From RYN-122 sp963761655 (GTDB lineage Bacteria > Actinomycetota > Actinomycetes > Mycobacteriales > SCTD01), in NCBI GenBank assembly GCA_963761655.1, contig CAVXHI010000003.1, forward strand, positions 310,001 to 374,000: a stretch of DNA of 64,000 nt. Direction: 5' to 3'. The position numbers and the translations under genes are program-made. Below are positions 1 through 7,872 of this stretch, piece by piece. Each line of letters opens with the position of its first letter. The first letter of the stretch is position 1. The notes under the pieces are model-generated. The model had not been told where the DNA came from, did no database searches, and worked only from the letters and a program-made list of their open reading frames with translations.

Positions 1-2
1 CG

Positions 3-1439
3 ACGAGCGAGCGCGACTACCGCCAGCTCGAGATCGAGGCCAGCGCCACGATGATGTACCGCGCCGGGCTGTCCGTGAGCGCCGACGGCAACATCGGCCT
101 GCTCGCCGGCGCCACCCTCGGCGGCGGCACCACCGTCAACTGGCACAACTGCGTGAAGCCCTCCGACGCCGTCCGCGCGGAGTGGGCGCAGGAGCACGGG
201 CTCGAGGGCCTCGACACCCCCGAGTTCGACCGCCACCTCGAGGCCGTCCTGACGCGCATGAGCGCCACCGACGCGTGCTCGGACTACAACGGCCCGCACC
301 AGCGGATGGCCGAGGGCGCCGAGGCGCTGGGCTGGTCGATGCACCGCGCCGTCCGCAACGTCGACGAGGCCACCTACGACGCCGCGGCCGCCGGCTACAC
401 GCAGTTCGGCGACCCGAGCGGCAGCAAGCGCGGCACCCTCACCACCTACCTGCGCGACGTCTTCGACAACGGCGGCGTGATCATGGCCAACACCAGGGCC
501 GACCAGGTCTGCGTCGAGAACGGCACCGCCTGCGGCATCGCCGGCACGTACACCGACCCCGCCACCGGCCAGACGCGCCGGGTGCAGGTCCGCGCCGCCG
601 ACGTCGTCCTGGCGTGCGGCGCGCTCGAGACGCCCGCCCTGCTGCTGCGCTCCGCGATCGGCGGCCCGGCAGCCGGCAAGAACCTGTACCTGCACCCGAG
701 CGCCGGCATCTTCGGGGTGTACGAGGAGGACCAGAAGGCGTGGTGGGGCCCGCCGCAGGCCGGCGTCATGGACGAGTTCCGCGACCGCGGCGACGGCTAC
801 GGGATCCTCGTCGAGGGCTCGCAGTGGTACTCCGGCGTCTTCGCCTTCCAGCTCGCCCGCCGCGACGGCAAGCAGGCCAAGGAGGCCATGAGCAAGCTCG
901 GCCGCATGGCCGACTTCCTGTTCATCATCCGCGACCACACCGGCGGCGAGGTGACGATCGACGAGCACGGCGAGGCCGTGCACACCTACGCGCTCACCGA
1001 CCCGCGCGACGTCGACAACTACCGCTTCGGCCTGCGGGCCATGGCCCGGCTGCACGCCGCAGCGGGCGCCGAGGAGATGTGGTTCGGCACGACGCCGCGC
1101 GTCTGGAGGAAGGGCGACGACGTCGAGGCCTGGTGCGACGAGCTCGACCAGATGCACATCGGCGCAGGCGGGCTGTTCATGGGCTCGGCGCACCAGATGG
1201 GCAGCGCCCGCATGGGCACCGACCCCGCGACCTCGGTCGCCAAGCCGAACGGTGAGCTGCACGACGTCGCCCGGGTCTGGATCGGCGACACGTCCGCCTT
1301 CCCGACGCCGTCCGGCGCCAACCCGATGCTGACCTGCATGGCCCTCGCGCACCGGACGGCGGAGTTCATCGGCTCGCGGGACGAGGCGGCGATCCCCGCC
1401 TCGGCCGAGCAGGCCCTCGACGCGGCGCCCGCAGCATGA
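3..1439 (+). CDS. GMC-family FAD-dependent oxidoreductase, 5' partial
   Basis: The reading frame is open to the left window edge, so the N-terminus with the FAD dinucleotide-binding motif is missing. What remains (about 478 residues) shows the GMC signature stretch LLAGATLGGGTTVNW and the C-terminal GMC domain with HQMGSARMG and SGANPMLTCMALA. GMC enzymes oxidise alcohols using FAD. The last codons overlap the aldehyde dehydrogenase start by ATGA, so the two are translationally coupled; an alcohol-to-aldehyde-to-acid sequence is a reasonable inference. The insert pattern recalls long-chain alcohol oxidases, but the substrate cannot be read from sequence. Confidence 0.9.
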   Translation, partial: TSERDYRQLEIEASATMMYRAGLSVSADGNIGLLAGATLGGGTTVNWHNCVKPSDAVRAEWAQEHGLEGLDTPEFDRHLEAVLTRMSATDACSDYNGPHQRMAEGAEALGWSMHRAVRNVDEATYDAAAAGYTQFGDPSGSKRGTLTTYLRDVFDNGGVIMANTRADQVCVENGTACGIAGTYTDPATGQTRRVQVRAADVVLACGALETPALLLRSAIGGPAAGKNLYLHPSAGIFGVYEEDQKAWWGPPQAGVMDEFRDRGDGYGILVEGSQWYSGVFAFQLARRDGKQAKEAMSKLGRMADFLFIIRDHTGGEVTIDEHGEAVHTYALTDPRDVDNYRFGLRAMARLHAAAGAEEMWFGTTPRVWRKGDDVEAWCDELDQMHIGAGGLFMGSAHQMGSARMGTDPATSVAKPNGELHDVARVWIGDTSAFPTPSGANPMLTCMALAHRTAEFIGSRDEAAIPASAEQALDAAPAA

Positions 1440-2866
1440 ACCACACCCGGGACACGATCTACGTCGACGGCGCCTGGACCCCCTCCACCGGGACCGGCAC
1501 CCTCGAGGTCACGAACCCCTACACCGAGCAGGTCATCGGCACGGTGCCCGACGGCACCGCCGAGGACGTCGACAAGGCCGCCCGGGCCGCCAGGGCCGCC
1601 TTCCCGGCCTGGGCCGCCACCTCGCGCGAGGACCGCGTCAAGTGGTGCACCCGGATCGCCGAGGGGCTCAAGGCGCGGGCCCAGGAGATCGCCCTGGCTG
1701 CCTCCACCGAGATGGGCGCGCCCTGGCAGATCGCCGTCATGGTGCAGGCCGGCCTGCCGGTCATCGACTTCGCCTCCATCGAGGACCACGTCGACGACGT
1801 CGAGTGGGAGCGCCGGACCGGCAACTCGCTGCTCGTCCGCCAGCCGGTCGGCGTGGTCGGGGCGATCACGCCCTGGAACTACCCGCTGCACCAGATCGCG
1901 GCCAAGGTGGCGCCCGCCCTCGCGGCCGGCTGCACCGTGGTGCTCAAGCCGTCCGAGCTCGTGCCCGGCGTCGCGTACCTCCTGGCGGAGGTGATCCACG
2001 ACGTCGGCCTCCCGGCGGGCGTGTTCAACCTCGTCACCGGCACCGGGCCCGTCGTCGGCGAGGCCATCGTCGCCCACCCCGACGTCGACATGGTGTCGTT
2101 CACCGGCTCGACGCGGGCCGGACGCCGGGTCGCCGAGATCGCCTCGCAGGCGCCGAAGCGCACCTCGCTGGAGCTCGGCGGCAAGAGCGCCTCGGTGCTG
2201 CTGCCCGACCTGTCCGCCGACGAGATGGGCAACGCCGTCGCCGGCTCGCTCACCGGCTGCCTGATCAACTCGGGGCAGACCTGCAGCGCCACCACCCGGC
2301 TGCTCGTCCCCCGCGACCGGCTCGACGAGGTCTGCGGCCTGCTGGAGGTCTTCAGCCAGTTCGCCCCTGTCGGCGACCCGATGGACCCGGGCACGCAGCA
2401 GGGCCCGCTGGTCAGCAAGGTCCAGCAGGAGCGGGTGCGCGGCTACATCCAGGCCGCGATCGACGACGGCGCCCGGCTGGTCGCCGGCGGGCCCGAGCAG
2501 CCTTCGTCGACCCCGACCGGCTTCTTCGTCCAGCCCACGGTGCTCGTGGCCGAGGCCGGCTCGACGATCGAGCAGGAGGAGGTCTTCGGACCGGTCCTCA
2601 CGGTCGTCCCCTACGACGGCGGCGTCGAGGGCGCGCTCGCCATCGCCAACGGCACCGCCTACGGGCTGTCCGGCGCGGTGTGGGGCTCGGACAAGGACGC
2701 CGCGATCGCCTTCGCCAAGCGGATGCGCACCGGGCAGGTCGGCGTCAACGGCGGGGTGTTCAACCCGACCGCCCCGTTCGGCGGCTTCGGGCAGAGCGGC
2801 TACGGGCGCGAGCTCGGGGCGCTCGGCATCGAGGAGTTCACGAACATCACGTCGCTGCAGCTGTAG
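1436..2866 (+). CDS. NAD(P)-dependent aldehyde dehydrogenase
   Basis: A 476-residue protein, normal length for the ALDH superfamily. It oxidises an aldehyde to an acid with NAD(P)+. Visible landmarks are the oxyanion Asn148 in PWNYP, the general base Glu246 in LELGGKS, the nucleophile Cys283 in SGQTCSA, and EEVFGPVL near the C-terminus. The start ATG overlaps the stop of the upstream GMC oxidoreductase, so the aldehyde made by that enzyme is the likely substrate (inference). A GC-rich hairpin follows the stop codon. Confidence 0.96.
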   Translation: MNHTRDTIYVDGAWTPSTGTGTLEVTNPYTEQVIGTVPDGTAEDVDKAARAARAAFPAWAATSREDRVKWCTRIAEGLKARAQEIALAASTEMGAPWQIAVMVQAGLPVIDFASIEDHVDDVEWERRTGNSLLVRQPVGVVGAITPWNYPLHQIAAKVAPALAAGCTVVLKPSELVPGVAYLLAEVIHDVGLPAGVFNLVTGTGPVVGEAIVAHPDVDMVSFTGSTRAGRRVAEIASQAPKRTSLELGGKSASVLLPDLSADEMGNAVAGSLTGCLINSGQTCSATTRLLVPRDRLDEVCGLLEVFSQFAPVGDPMDPGTQQGPLVSKVQQERVRGYIQAAIDDGARLVAGGPEQPSSTPTGFFVQPTVLVAEAGSTIEQEEVFGPVLTVVPYDGGVEGALAIANGTAYGLSGAVWGSDKDAAIAFAKRMRTGQVGVNGGVFNPTAPFGGFGQSGYGRELGALGIEEFTNITSLQL

Positions 2867-2875
2867 CGGCCGCCC

Positions 2876-2912
2876 CCGCAGCCCCGGTCGCCCTGCGCGG
2901 CCGGGGCTGCGG
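2876..2912 (+). terminator. Hairpin terminator after aldehyde dehydrogenase
   Basis: GCAGCCCCGG (2878-2887) pairs perfectly with CCGGGGCTGC (2901-2910), extended by two C-G pairs, around a 13-nt loop ten bases after the TAG. There is no T-tract, as is common in actinomycetes. Confidence 0.75.
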
Positions 2913-3029
2913 CGCGTCCGGGACCACCCGTGCCGCTCGTCCGTCCGCCCGCCCGGACCCCGCTGACCCGTCCGCCCGACCGCTGTGCGCCGTCCGCCCT
3001 GGGCCCGCCCTCACGTTCCGCAGTCCGAC

Positions 3030-3098
3030 CCGTCCCGCTCGTCCGGGCAGGGCGACGTCGGGAGCGGCCCCCGGCGTCGCTGCGTCCTGCAAGGCCCC
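3030..3098 (+). repeat. Degenerate copy of the 74-bp hairpin repeat
   Basis: The left arm (CCGTCCCGCTCGTCCGGGCA) and the following GGCGACGTCGGGAGCGGCC match the complete copies downstream, but the right arm is absent. The sequence runs straight into the flank of the next copy at 3101. It looks like a decayed first member of the array. Confidence 0.7.
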
Positions 3099-3100
3099 AC

Positions 3101-3174
3101 CCGTCCCGCTTGTCCGGGCAGGGCGACGTCGGACAGCGGCCGCGGGCGTCGCTGTGGACGGACAAGCGGGACGG
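3101..3174 (+). repeat. Hairpin repeat copy 1 (REP-like)
   Basis: A 16-base left arm, CCGTCCCGCTTGTCCG (3101-3116), pairs perfectly with CGGACAAGCGGGACGG (3159-3174). The interior carries a second inverted pair (GCGACG with CGTCGC) around a central GCGGCCGC, so the whole unit can fold as one long imperfect hairpin. Confidence 0.85.
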
Positions 3175-3242
3175 CCGGGACAGGTGGGGCGGCCGGGACA
3201 GGTGGGGCGGCCGGGTCAGGTGGGGCGGCCGGGAGAGTGGGC
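3173..3242 (+). repeat. 18-bp tandem repeat
   Basis: The unit GGCCGGGACAGGTGGGGC occurs twice exactly (3173-3190, 3191-3208), once with one change (3209-3226) and once shortened (3227-3242). It begins inside the right arm of the hairpin repeat, suggesting slippage expansion from that arm. Confidence 0.85.
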
Positions 3243-3293
3243 GGCCGAGTCAGCCGGTCGGCCCGGCACGCCCCTCACGTCCTGCAGCCTCAC

Positions 3294-3366
3294 CCGTCGC
3301 GCTTGTCCGGGCAGGGCGACGTCGGGAGCGGCCGCGGGCGTTGCTGTGCACGGACAAGCGGGACGG
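3294..3366 (+). repeat. Hairpin repeat copy 2 (REP-like)
   Basis: Same element as at 3101: left arm 3294-3309 and right arm 3351-3366, with one arm mismatch (CCGTCG for CCGTCC). The interior with GCGGCCGC is conserved, as is the upstream flank CGTCCTGCAG. Confidence 0.85.
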
Positions 3367-3455
3367 CCGGGCAGGTGGGGCGGCTGGGGCAGGCGGGGCG
3401 GCGGCCGGGTCAGCAGGTCGGCCTGGCGTCCTCAGTCACGTCCTGCAGGCCCCAC

Positions 3456-3528
3456 CCGTCCCGCTTGTTCGGGCAGGGCGACGTCGGGAGCGGCCGCGGG
3501 CGTCGCTGTGCACGGACAAGCGGGACGG
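3456..3528 (+). repeat. Hairpin repeat copy 3 (REP-like)
   Basis: Left arm 3456-3471 (one C-to-T change, giving a G-T pair) and right arm 3513-3528, again with the inner GCGACG/CGTCGC pairs and central GCGGCCGC. The upstream flank CGTCCTGCAGGCCCCAC is shared with the other copies. Confidence 0.85.
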
Positions 3529-3703
3529 CAGGGTCAGGTGGGACAGGTGGGACGGCGGGAGCGGGAGCGGGAGCGGGAGGGCGCGGCGGGCGGGCGGGCG
3601 AGGGAGCACGCGGGACCGGCCGGGCGCAACGGGCACCAAGCAGCCCCTCGGGCAGCAGCGGCAGCTCAGGCAGGGCGGCGCGCCAGGGCCCGCACCAGCC
3701 GGG

Positions 3704-4045
3704 TCAGCCGGGCTTGATGCTGAAGGTCGCGAGCGCGTCGGCGACGACGTCGCCGTCCTGCACGACCTCGCCCTGCACGACCAGCAGCCGCTTCCCGCGC
3801 TTGCGCACCTGCGCGGTCGCCTCGAGCCGCCCGGGCCGGCCCGGCTCGAGGTACGTCACGGTCAGCGACACCGTGACGGGGCTGTCCCCGCCGGTCTCCT
3901 GCACCGCGCCGCTCATGGCGACGTCGAGCATCGTCGCGATCACCCCGCCGTGGACGGACCCGTGCGGGTTGAGGTGCTCGTCGGTCGCGTCGACGACGAC
4001 GGTGCCGCCGTGGACCTGCAGTGCGGCGTGCTCGCGGAAGCCCAT
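3704..4045 (-). CDS. PaaI-type hotdog-fold thioesterase
   Basis: A 113-residue protein with the hotdog thioesterase core: HLNPHGSVHGGVIATMLD near residues 24-41 is the canonical helix containing the HGG turn, followed by beta strands with VSLTVTYLEPGR. Members of this family hydrolyse acyl-CoA or aryl-CoA thioesters, usually as tetramers. It lies nine bases downstream of the ABC permease and may be co-transcribed. The substrate is not predictable. Confidence 0.88.
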   Translation of the reverse strand: MGFREHAALQVHGGTVVVDATDEHLNPHGSVHGGVIATMLDVAMSGAVQETGGDSPVTVSLTVTYLEPGRPGRLEATAQVRKRGKRLLVVQGEVVQDGDVVADALATFSIKPG

Positions 4046-4054
4046 GCGCAGGGG

Positions 4055-4849
4055 CTACCCCACCAGCCTCGACCGGAGCCGGGTCACGGCGGCGAACCAC
4101 ATGAGCACGAGGAAGACCACGAGGACCCCGACGTGGGCGAGGTCGACCAGGGCCTCCTGCCCGAACACGACGTGCCGGACGAGCTCCACGCAGTGGTACA
4201 GCGGGTTGAACAGGGCGACGACGCCGACCCAGTCGGGGAAGCCGGTCAGCGGGAAGAACGTCCCCGCGAACAGGAACAGCGGCAGCACGACCAGGCCGAT
4301 GACGTAGTCGAGGCTGTTGATCCGGGAGATGACGGCCGACATCCAGATGCCGAAGGCGGCGAACCCGCAGGCGGTGAGCACCGCGACGGGCAGGACGAGG
4401 ACCATCCCGAACGACGGGTCGAGCCCGAACGCCATGGCCACGAGCAGCGGCGACAGCCCGTAGACCCCGGCCTTCAGCCCGAGGAACAGCACCTGCGCGG
4501 TGACGAGGTCCTCGGTGTCGACCGGGGCGGCGAGCATCGCGTCGAAGGTGTGCTGCTGCGTCCGTTTGAAGAACGTGTCGAACATGCCGGGGAACACCGA
4601 GCTGAACAGCACGGCCGTGGCGACGACGCCGGTGCCGACGTACTCGAGGTAGGAGTAGCCGCCGACCTCGGTGACGAGCGCTCCGAAGCCGTACCCGAAG
4701 GCGAGCAGCGACAGCAGCGGGTCGGCCAGCGAGACGGTCGTGGCGGAGCGCCAGTACCGGCGGAAGACCGTCCACTCGCGGAACAGGACACCGAGGACGG
4801 CCCGGCGCTCGACCCTGAACCGGGGCCCCCGACGCACCGGGGCGGTCAT
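4055..4849 (-). CDS. ABC-2 type transporter permease
   Basis: A 264-residue membrane protein with about six hydrophobic segments and the NodJ/ABC-2 signature region (PLSALLV-like and FNPLYHCVELVR near the C-terminus). ABC-2 permeases export drugs, polysaccharides or lipids. Its ATG overlaps the stop of the ATPase gene (ATGA), so the two form one exporter. The cargo is unknown. Confidence 0.93.
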   Translation of the reverse strand: MTAPVRRGPRFRVERRAVLGVLFREWTVFRRYWRSATTVSLADPLLSLLAFGYGFGALVTEVGGYSYLEYVGTGVVATAVLFSSVFPGMFDTFFKRTQQHTFDAMLAAPVDTEDLVTAQVLFLGLKAGVYGLSPLLVAMAFGLDPSFGMVLVLPVAVLTACGFAAFGIWMSAVISRINSLDYVIGLVVLPLFLFAGTFFPLTGFPDWVGVVALFNPLYHCVELVRHVVFGQEALVDLAHVGVLVVFLVLMWFAAVTRLRSRLVG

Positions 4850-5754
4850 GCCACCTCCTCCCCGGTCAGCACGACGAACACGTCCTCGAGCACCGCCTCC
4901 CGACGCCGTACGCCGAACTCCGGCCCGTCCGCACCCAGCTGCTCCGGACCGACCTGCTCGGCGCGGAGCACGGACAGGGTCGGGCCGGTGCGCCGGGTCG
5001 GCAGCCCCAGGCGGCGGGCGGCGTCGGCGACCTCGGCCAGGCGGTCCTGCGGCGCGTGCACCTCGAGCGCCTCCTTGCCGACGTGCTCGGTGACCAGCTC
5101 GCTCGGGACGCCCCGGGCGACGACGCGCCCCAGGGAGACGACGGCGACCTCGTCGGCGAGGCGCTCGGCCTCCTCGATGTAGTGGGTGCTCATCAGCACG
5201 GTGGTGCCGTCGTCGCGCAGGCGGCTGATCAGGGTCCAGAGGTCGCTGCGGACCTGCGGGTCGAGCCCGACGGTGGGCTCGTCGAGGAGCACGACCCGCG
5301 GCCGGTGCACGAGGGCACGCCCGATGAGCAGCCGGCGCCGCATGCCGCCCGACAGCGCGTCGACCTTGGTGTCGGCGCGCGCCGTCAGGGTGGCGATCTC
5401 GAGGGCGCGCCCGACGGCGCCGGCGGTCTCCCGCCCGGGGACGCCGTAGAGGCGGGCGAACACCTCGAGGTTCTGCCGGCAGGTCAGCTCCTCGTCGAGG
5501 TTGTCCTGCTGCGGCACCACGCCCATGAGCGCCCGCGCCTGCTTCGACACCGGCAGGCCGAGGACCTCGATGCGCCCGGAGTCGGGCAGGGCCTGCCCGG
5601 TCAGGAGCTTCATCGTCGTCGACTTGCCCGCGCCGTTCGGGCCGAGCAGGCCGAGGCAGGTGCCCTGGGCGACCTCGAGGTCGAGGTGGTCGACCGCCTG
5701 CAGGTCGCCGAAGCGCTTGACGACGTCGGCGAGCAGCAGCGCAGGGACGGTCAC
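4846..5754 (-). CDS. ABC transporter ATP-binding protein (exporter)
   Basis: The open frame extends much further upstream, but GTG at 5754 is preceded by GGGAGGGTGACGGC, a good ribosome site, and the protein then begins as the family does (VPALLLADVVKRFGDLQAVDHLDL), giving 302 residues. It shows Walker A GPNGAGKST, signature LSGGMRRRL, Walker B VVLLDEPTVGLDP and the H-loop STHY. The C-terminal about 80 residues are the extension typical of the DrrA/NodI class. It couples with the ABC-2 permease immediately downstream. Confidence 0.93.
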   Translation of the reverse strand: MTVPALLLADVVKRFGDLQAVDHLDLEVAQGTCLGLLGPNGAGKSTTMKLLTGQALPDSGRIEVLGLPVSKQARALMGVVPQQDNLDEELTCRQNLEVFARLYGVPGRETAGAVGRALEIATLTARADTKVDALSGGMRRRLLIGRALVHRPRVVLLDEPTVGLDPQVRSDLWTLISRLRDDGTTVLMSTHYIEEAERLADEVAVVSLGRVVARGVPSELVTEHVGKEALEVHAPQDRLAEVADAARRLGLPTRRTGPTLSVLRAEQVGPEQLGADGPEFGVRRREAVLEDVFVVLTGEEVA

Positions 5755-5785
5755 GCCGTCACCCTCCCGCAGCTGTCGAGCAGGT

Positions 5786-6841
5786 TCAGGAGTGGCCGAG
5801 CTCCTCGGCCTGCTCCTCCTCCGGCGGGTCGGGGAGCGGGTCGGGGAGCGGCTCCGGCAGCGGGTCCGTGGCGGGGGACGGCTCGGTGCCGGTCTGGCCC
5901 ACCGGGCGCTCCTCGAACTCGAACTCGACCTCGTCCACCACCAGCTCCGCGGCCGGCGGACGGGTGCTCTCCAGCGGTGTCTCGCTGTGCGCGCCGCAGC
6001 CGTGGCCCAGGGCGACCACGCGGCCGTCGTCGGGGGCGCTGCCGTTGGCGCAGACGCCGAAGCCCTGGCGCAGACCGCCGGCGAGCAGGACGAGGAAGCC
6101 GCAGTCGGCGCAGTTGCCGGGGGCGGCGAGCGCACGCGGGCTGCGCGGGCCGGTGTCGCCGTCCTCCCAGCGCTCCGCGGCGTCGGCGCGGCCGTCCAGG
6201 GACAGGACCCGCGGGCGGCCGAGGCCGAGCTCCCAGAACGCCTCCTCGGCGAGGAGCGCCTCGGGGTCGGCGTAGGCGGGGACGAGACGGACGTCGTCGG
6301 CGTCGGGCGGCAGGAGGTCGGCGGCGCCGAGGTCGCCCGGCTCGACCCGGTCGCTGTACGGCACCCAGGCCGGGGCCAGCAGCGCACCGGTGCCCGGCAG
6401 CAGCACGACCTCGTCGACGGTCACGACGTCGCTGCCGTCGGACCGGGCGACCGTGACGGCCCAGTGCCAGCCGACGTACGCGCGGTCGGTCGTGGCGAAG
6501 CGGTGGGTGACGGTGAGCGCGTCCTCGGCGTCGACGCCGACGTGCTCACCGACGCTGCGGCCGCCCTCGAGGACCGCGGCCTCGCGGGCGAGGTCGACAG
6601 CGGCGGCGCAGACGTCGTCCACGGACGGCTGCTCCAGGACGGGGGGCGCCTCGACGGTGGTCACGTCCCCAGTGTCAGGGACGGCGTCCGGGGCGGCGTC
6701 GGGGACGGCAGGTTCCACGGGCGCCTCCGGCTCGGCCGGCCGGCCTCCCAGCAGCTCGGGCACGACCTCGTCGCGCAGGGCACCCAGCACCCCCGATACC
6801 CTCGCTCCGACGTCGCGCAGCCTGCGACCCACTCCTGGCAC
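5786..6841 (-). CDS. DUF3027 family protein
   Basis: A 351-residue actinobacterial protein of unknown function. The central part (about residues 85-290) matches the DUF3027 pattern: VCAAAVDLAREAA, GWHWAVTVAR, VDEVVLLPG, LLAPAWVPYSDR, then GNCADCGF and GVCANG, which could bind a metal. The N-terminal 80 and C-terminal 55 residues are low-complexity and acidic. DUF3027, DUF2771 and an extended cold-shock protein commonly occur together in actinomycetes, as here. The start is uncertain because the N-terminus is variable in this family. Confidence 0.85.
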   Translation of the reverse strand: MPGVGRRLRDVGARVSGVLGALRDEVVPELLGGRPAEPEAPVEPAVPDAAPDAVPDTGDVTTVEAPPVLEQPSVDDVCAAAVDLAREAAVLEGGRSVGEHVGVDAEDALTVTHRFATTDRAYVGWHWAVTVARSDGSDVVTVDEVVLLPGTGALLAPAWVPYSDRVEPGDLGAADLLPPDADDVRLVPAYADPEALLAEEAFWELGLGRPRVLSLDGRADAAERWEDGDTGPRSPRALAAPGNCADCGFLVLLAGGLRQGFGVCANGSAPDDGRVVALGHGCGAHSETPLESTRPPAAELVVDEVEFEFEERPVGQTGTEPSPATDPLPEPLPDPLPDPPEEEQAEELGHS

Positions 6842-6887
6842 CCCCTGATGGTGTCAGACCGTCACTCGAGCCTCCGGAGCACCCCGC

Positions 6888-7367
6888 ATGCGCGCCCCCC
6901 GACTGCTCGCCGCCGGCGCGGCGACCGCCTCCCTGCTCGTGCTCACGGCCTGCGAGCAGCCCAGTCCGCTCGTCACCGTCGTGTCCGGCGGGCAGAGCGT
7001 GAACGACGAGGCGACCTCCTACTGCTTCGACGGCCAGGACGCGAGCAAGCAGCCCGGCACCCCCGGCGGCTGCAGCTTCGACGAGCGCAAGCCCCGGCTG
7101 GTGCGCGTCCAGCAGGGCGAGCAGGTCGGGATCGACGTCTCCAAGGAGATCTCCGACAAGGCCTGGATCGTCGTCATCGCGCCGCAGGGCGGCCAGGCCG
7201 AGCAGCAGCAGGAGCAGGCCTCGGCCCCGCAGGACGAGCACTACTTCACGTTCACGCCGCAGTTCCAGGGCGGCACGCCGCTGGACCTGCAGGTCCGCTC
7301 GCTGGCCAGCGACGCCCCGAACGCCCAGGTGACCGGCGTCTGGCGCTTCGTCCTCGCGCCGAAGTAG
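6888..7367 (+). CDS. DUF2771 family lipoprotein
   Basis: 159 residues with a signal peptide ending in the lipobox LTAC (Cys22), so it is probably lipid-anchored outside the membrane. The mature part resembles DUF2771, an uncharacterised actinobacterial family. A run rich in Gln (QAEQQQEQA) sits mid-protein. Divergent from the DUF3027 gene and convergent with the cold-shock gene, a conserved arrangement. Confidence 0.82.
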   Translation: MRAPRLLAAGAATASLLVLTACEQPSPLVTVVSGGQSVNDEATSYCFDGQDASKQPGTPGGCSFDERKPRLVRVQQGEQVGIDVSKEISDKAWIVVIAPQGGQAEQQQEQASAPQDEHYFTFTPQFQGGTPLDLQVRSLASDAPNAQVTGVWRFVLAPK

Positions 7368-7370
7368 GGC

Positions 7371-7754
7371 TCAGCCCTCGAGGTCGCCGGCCACGGCGCG
7401 CAGGATCGTGGCGACCCGGCGGCCGGTCTCGCGGTCGGGGTGCTTGCCGCGGCGCAGGCCCGGCTGGACCTTGGCCTCGAGCAGCTTGATGAGGTCCTCG
7501 ACCATGCCGCCGAGCTCCTCGGCCGGACGCCGCGCGGTCGCCAGCACCGGCGGGGCGTCGAGGACCCGGACCGACAGGGCCTGCTCGCCGCGCTTGCCGT
7601 CCGCGACGCCGAACTCGATCCGCATCCCGGCCTTGAGCTCGGAGACACCGGCGGGGAGCGCGGACTTCGGGACGAAGACGTCGCCGCCGTCGTCGCGGGA
7701 CACGAAGCCGAAGCCCTTGTCGGTGTCGAAGAACTTGACCTTGCCGGTGGGCAC
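7371..7754 (-). CDS. Cold-shock domain protein with C-terminal extension
   Basis: 127 residues starting at GTG (7754) behind a GAGG ribosome site. The first about 65 residues are a cold-shock (OB-fold) domain with RNP1-like KGFGFVSRD and RNP2-like DVFVPKSAL, binding single-stranded RNA or DNA. The remaining 60 residues form a helical, basic extension (EDLIKLLEAKVQPGLRRGKH) that minimal CspA proteins lack. Its 3' end is four bases from the DUF2771 stop. Confidence 0.92.
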   Translation of the reverse strand: MPTGKVKFFDTDKGFGFVSRDDGGDVFVPKSALPAGVSELKAGMRIEFGVADGKRGEQALSVRVLDAPPVLATARRPAEELGGMVEDLIKLLEAKVQPGLRRGKHPDRETGRRVATILRAVAGDLEG

Positions 7755-7872
7755 CAGGACCTCGCGTCGTCGGGGGGACAGGACACCCCGAGGCTAGCCG
7801 CGACGGAGCGCCCTAGGCTCTCCGAGACGGGCCGACGGGCCCGGGTACGGCGGAACCGATCGGGGAGGGCAC

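Larger units (their letters stand above)
2913..3703. other. Gene-free repeat-rich region between convergent genes
   Basis: About 790 bp separate the 3' ends of the aldehyde dehydrogenase and thioesterase genes. Open frames cross it on both strands, but their translations are low-complexity Gly/Arg/Pro shadows without recognisable domains. The content is repetitive: one partial and three complete copies of a 73-74 bp hairpin element, an 18-bp tandem array, and simple GGGAGC repeats near 3557-3582. I see no gene here. Confidence 0.8.

Noticed and set aside
3030..3528. CRISPR array
   Set aside because: The repeated units are 73-74 bp with internal symmetry, only three to four copies, uneven spacing and repetitive rather than unique spacers; no cas genes.
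3436..3639. Minus-strand 67-residue open frame in the repeat region
   Set aside because: Its translation is Pro/Arg/Leu low complexity produced by the hairpin and GGGAGC repeats, with no ribosome site.
1642..3717. Long 691-residue open frame overlapping the aldehyde dehydrogenase
   Set aside because: An Arg/Gly/Pro-rich shadow of the real gene in a GC-rich genome, continued into the repeats; no domain.
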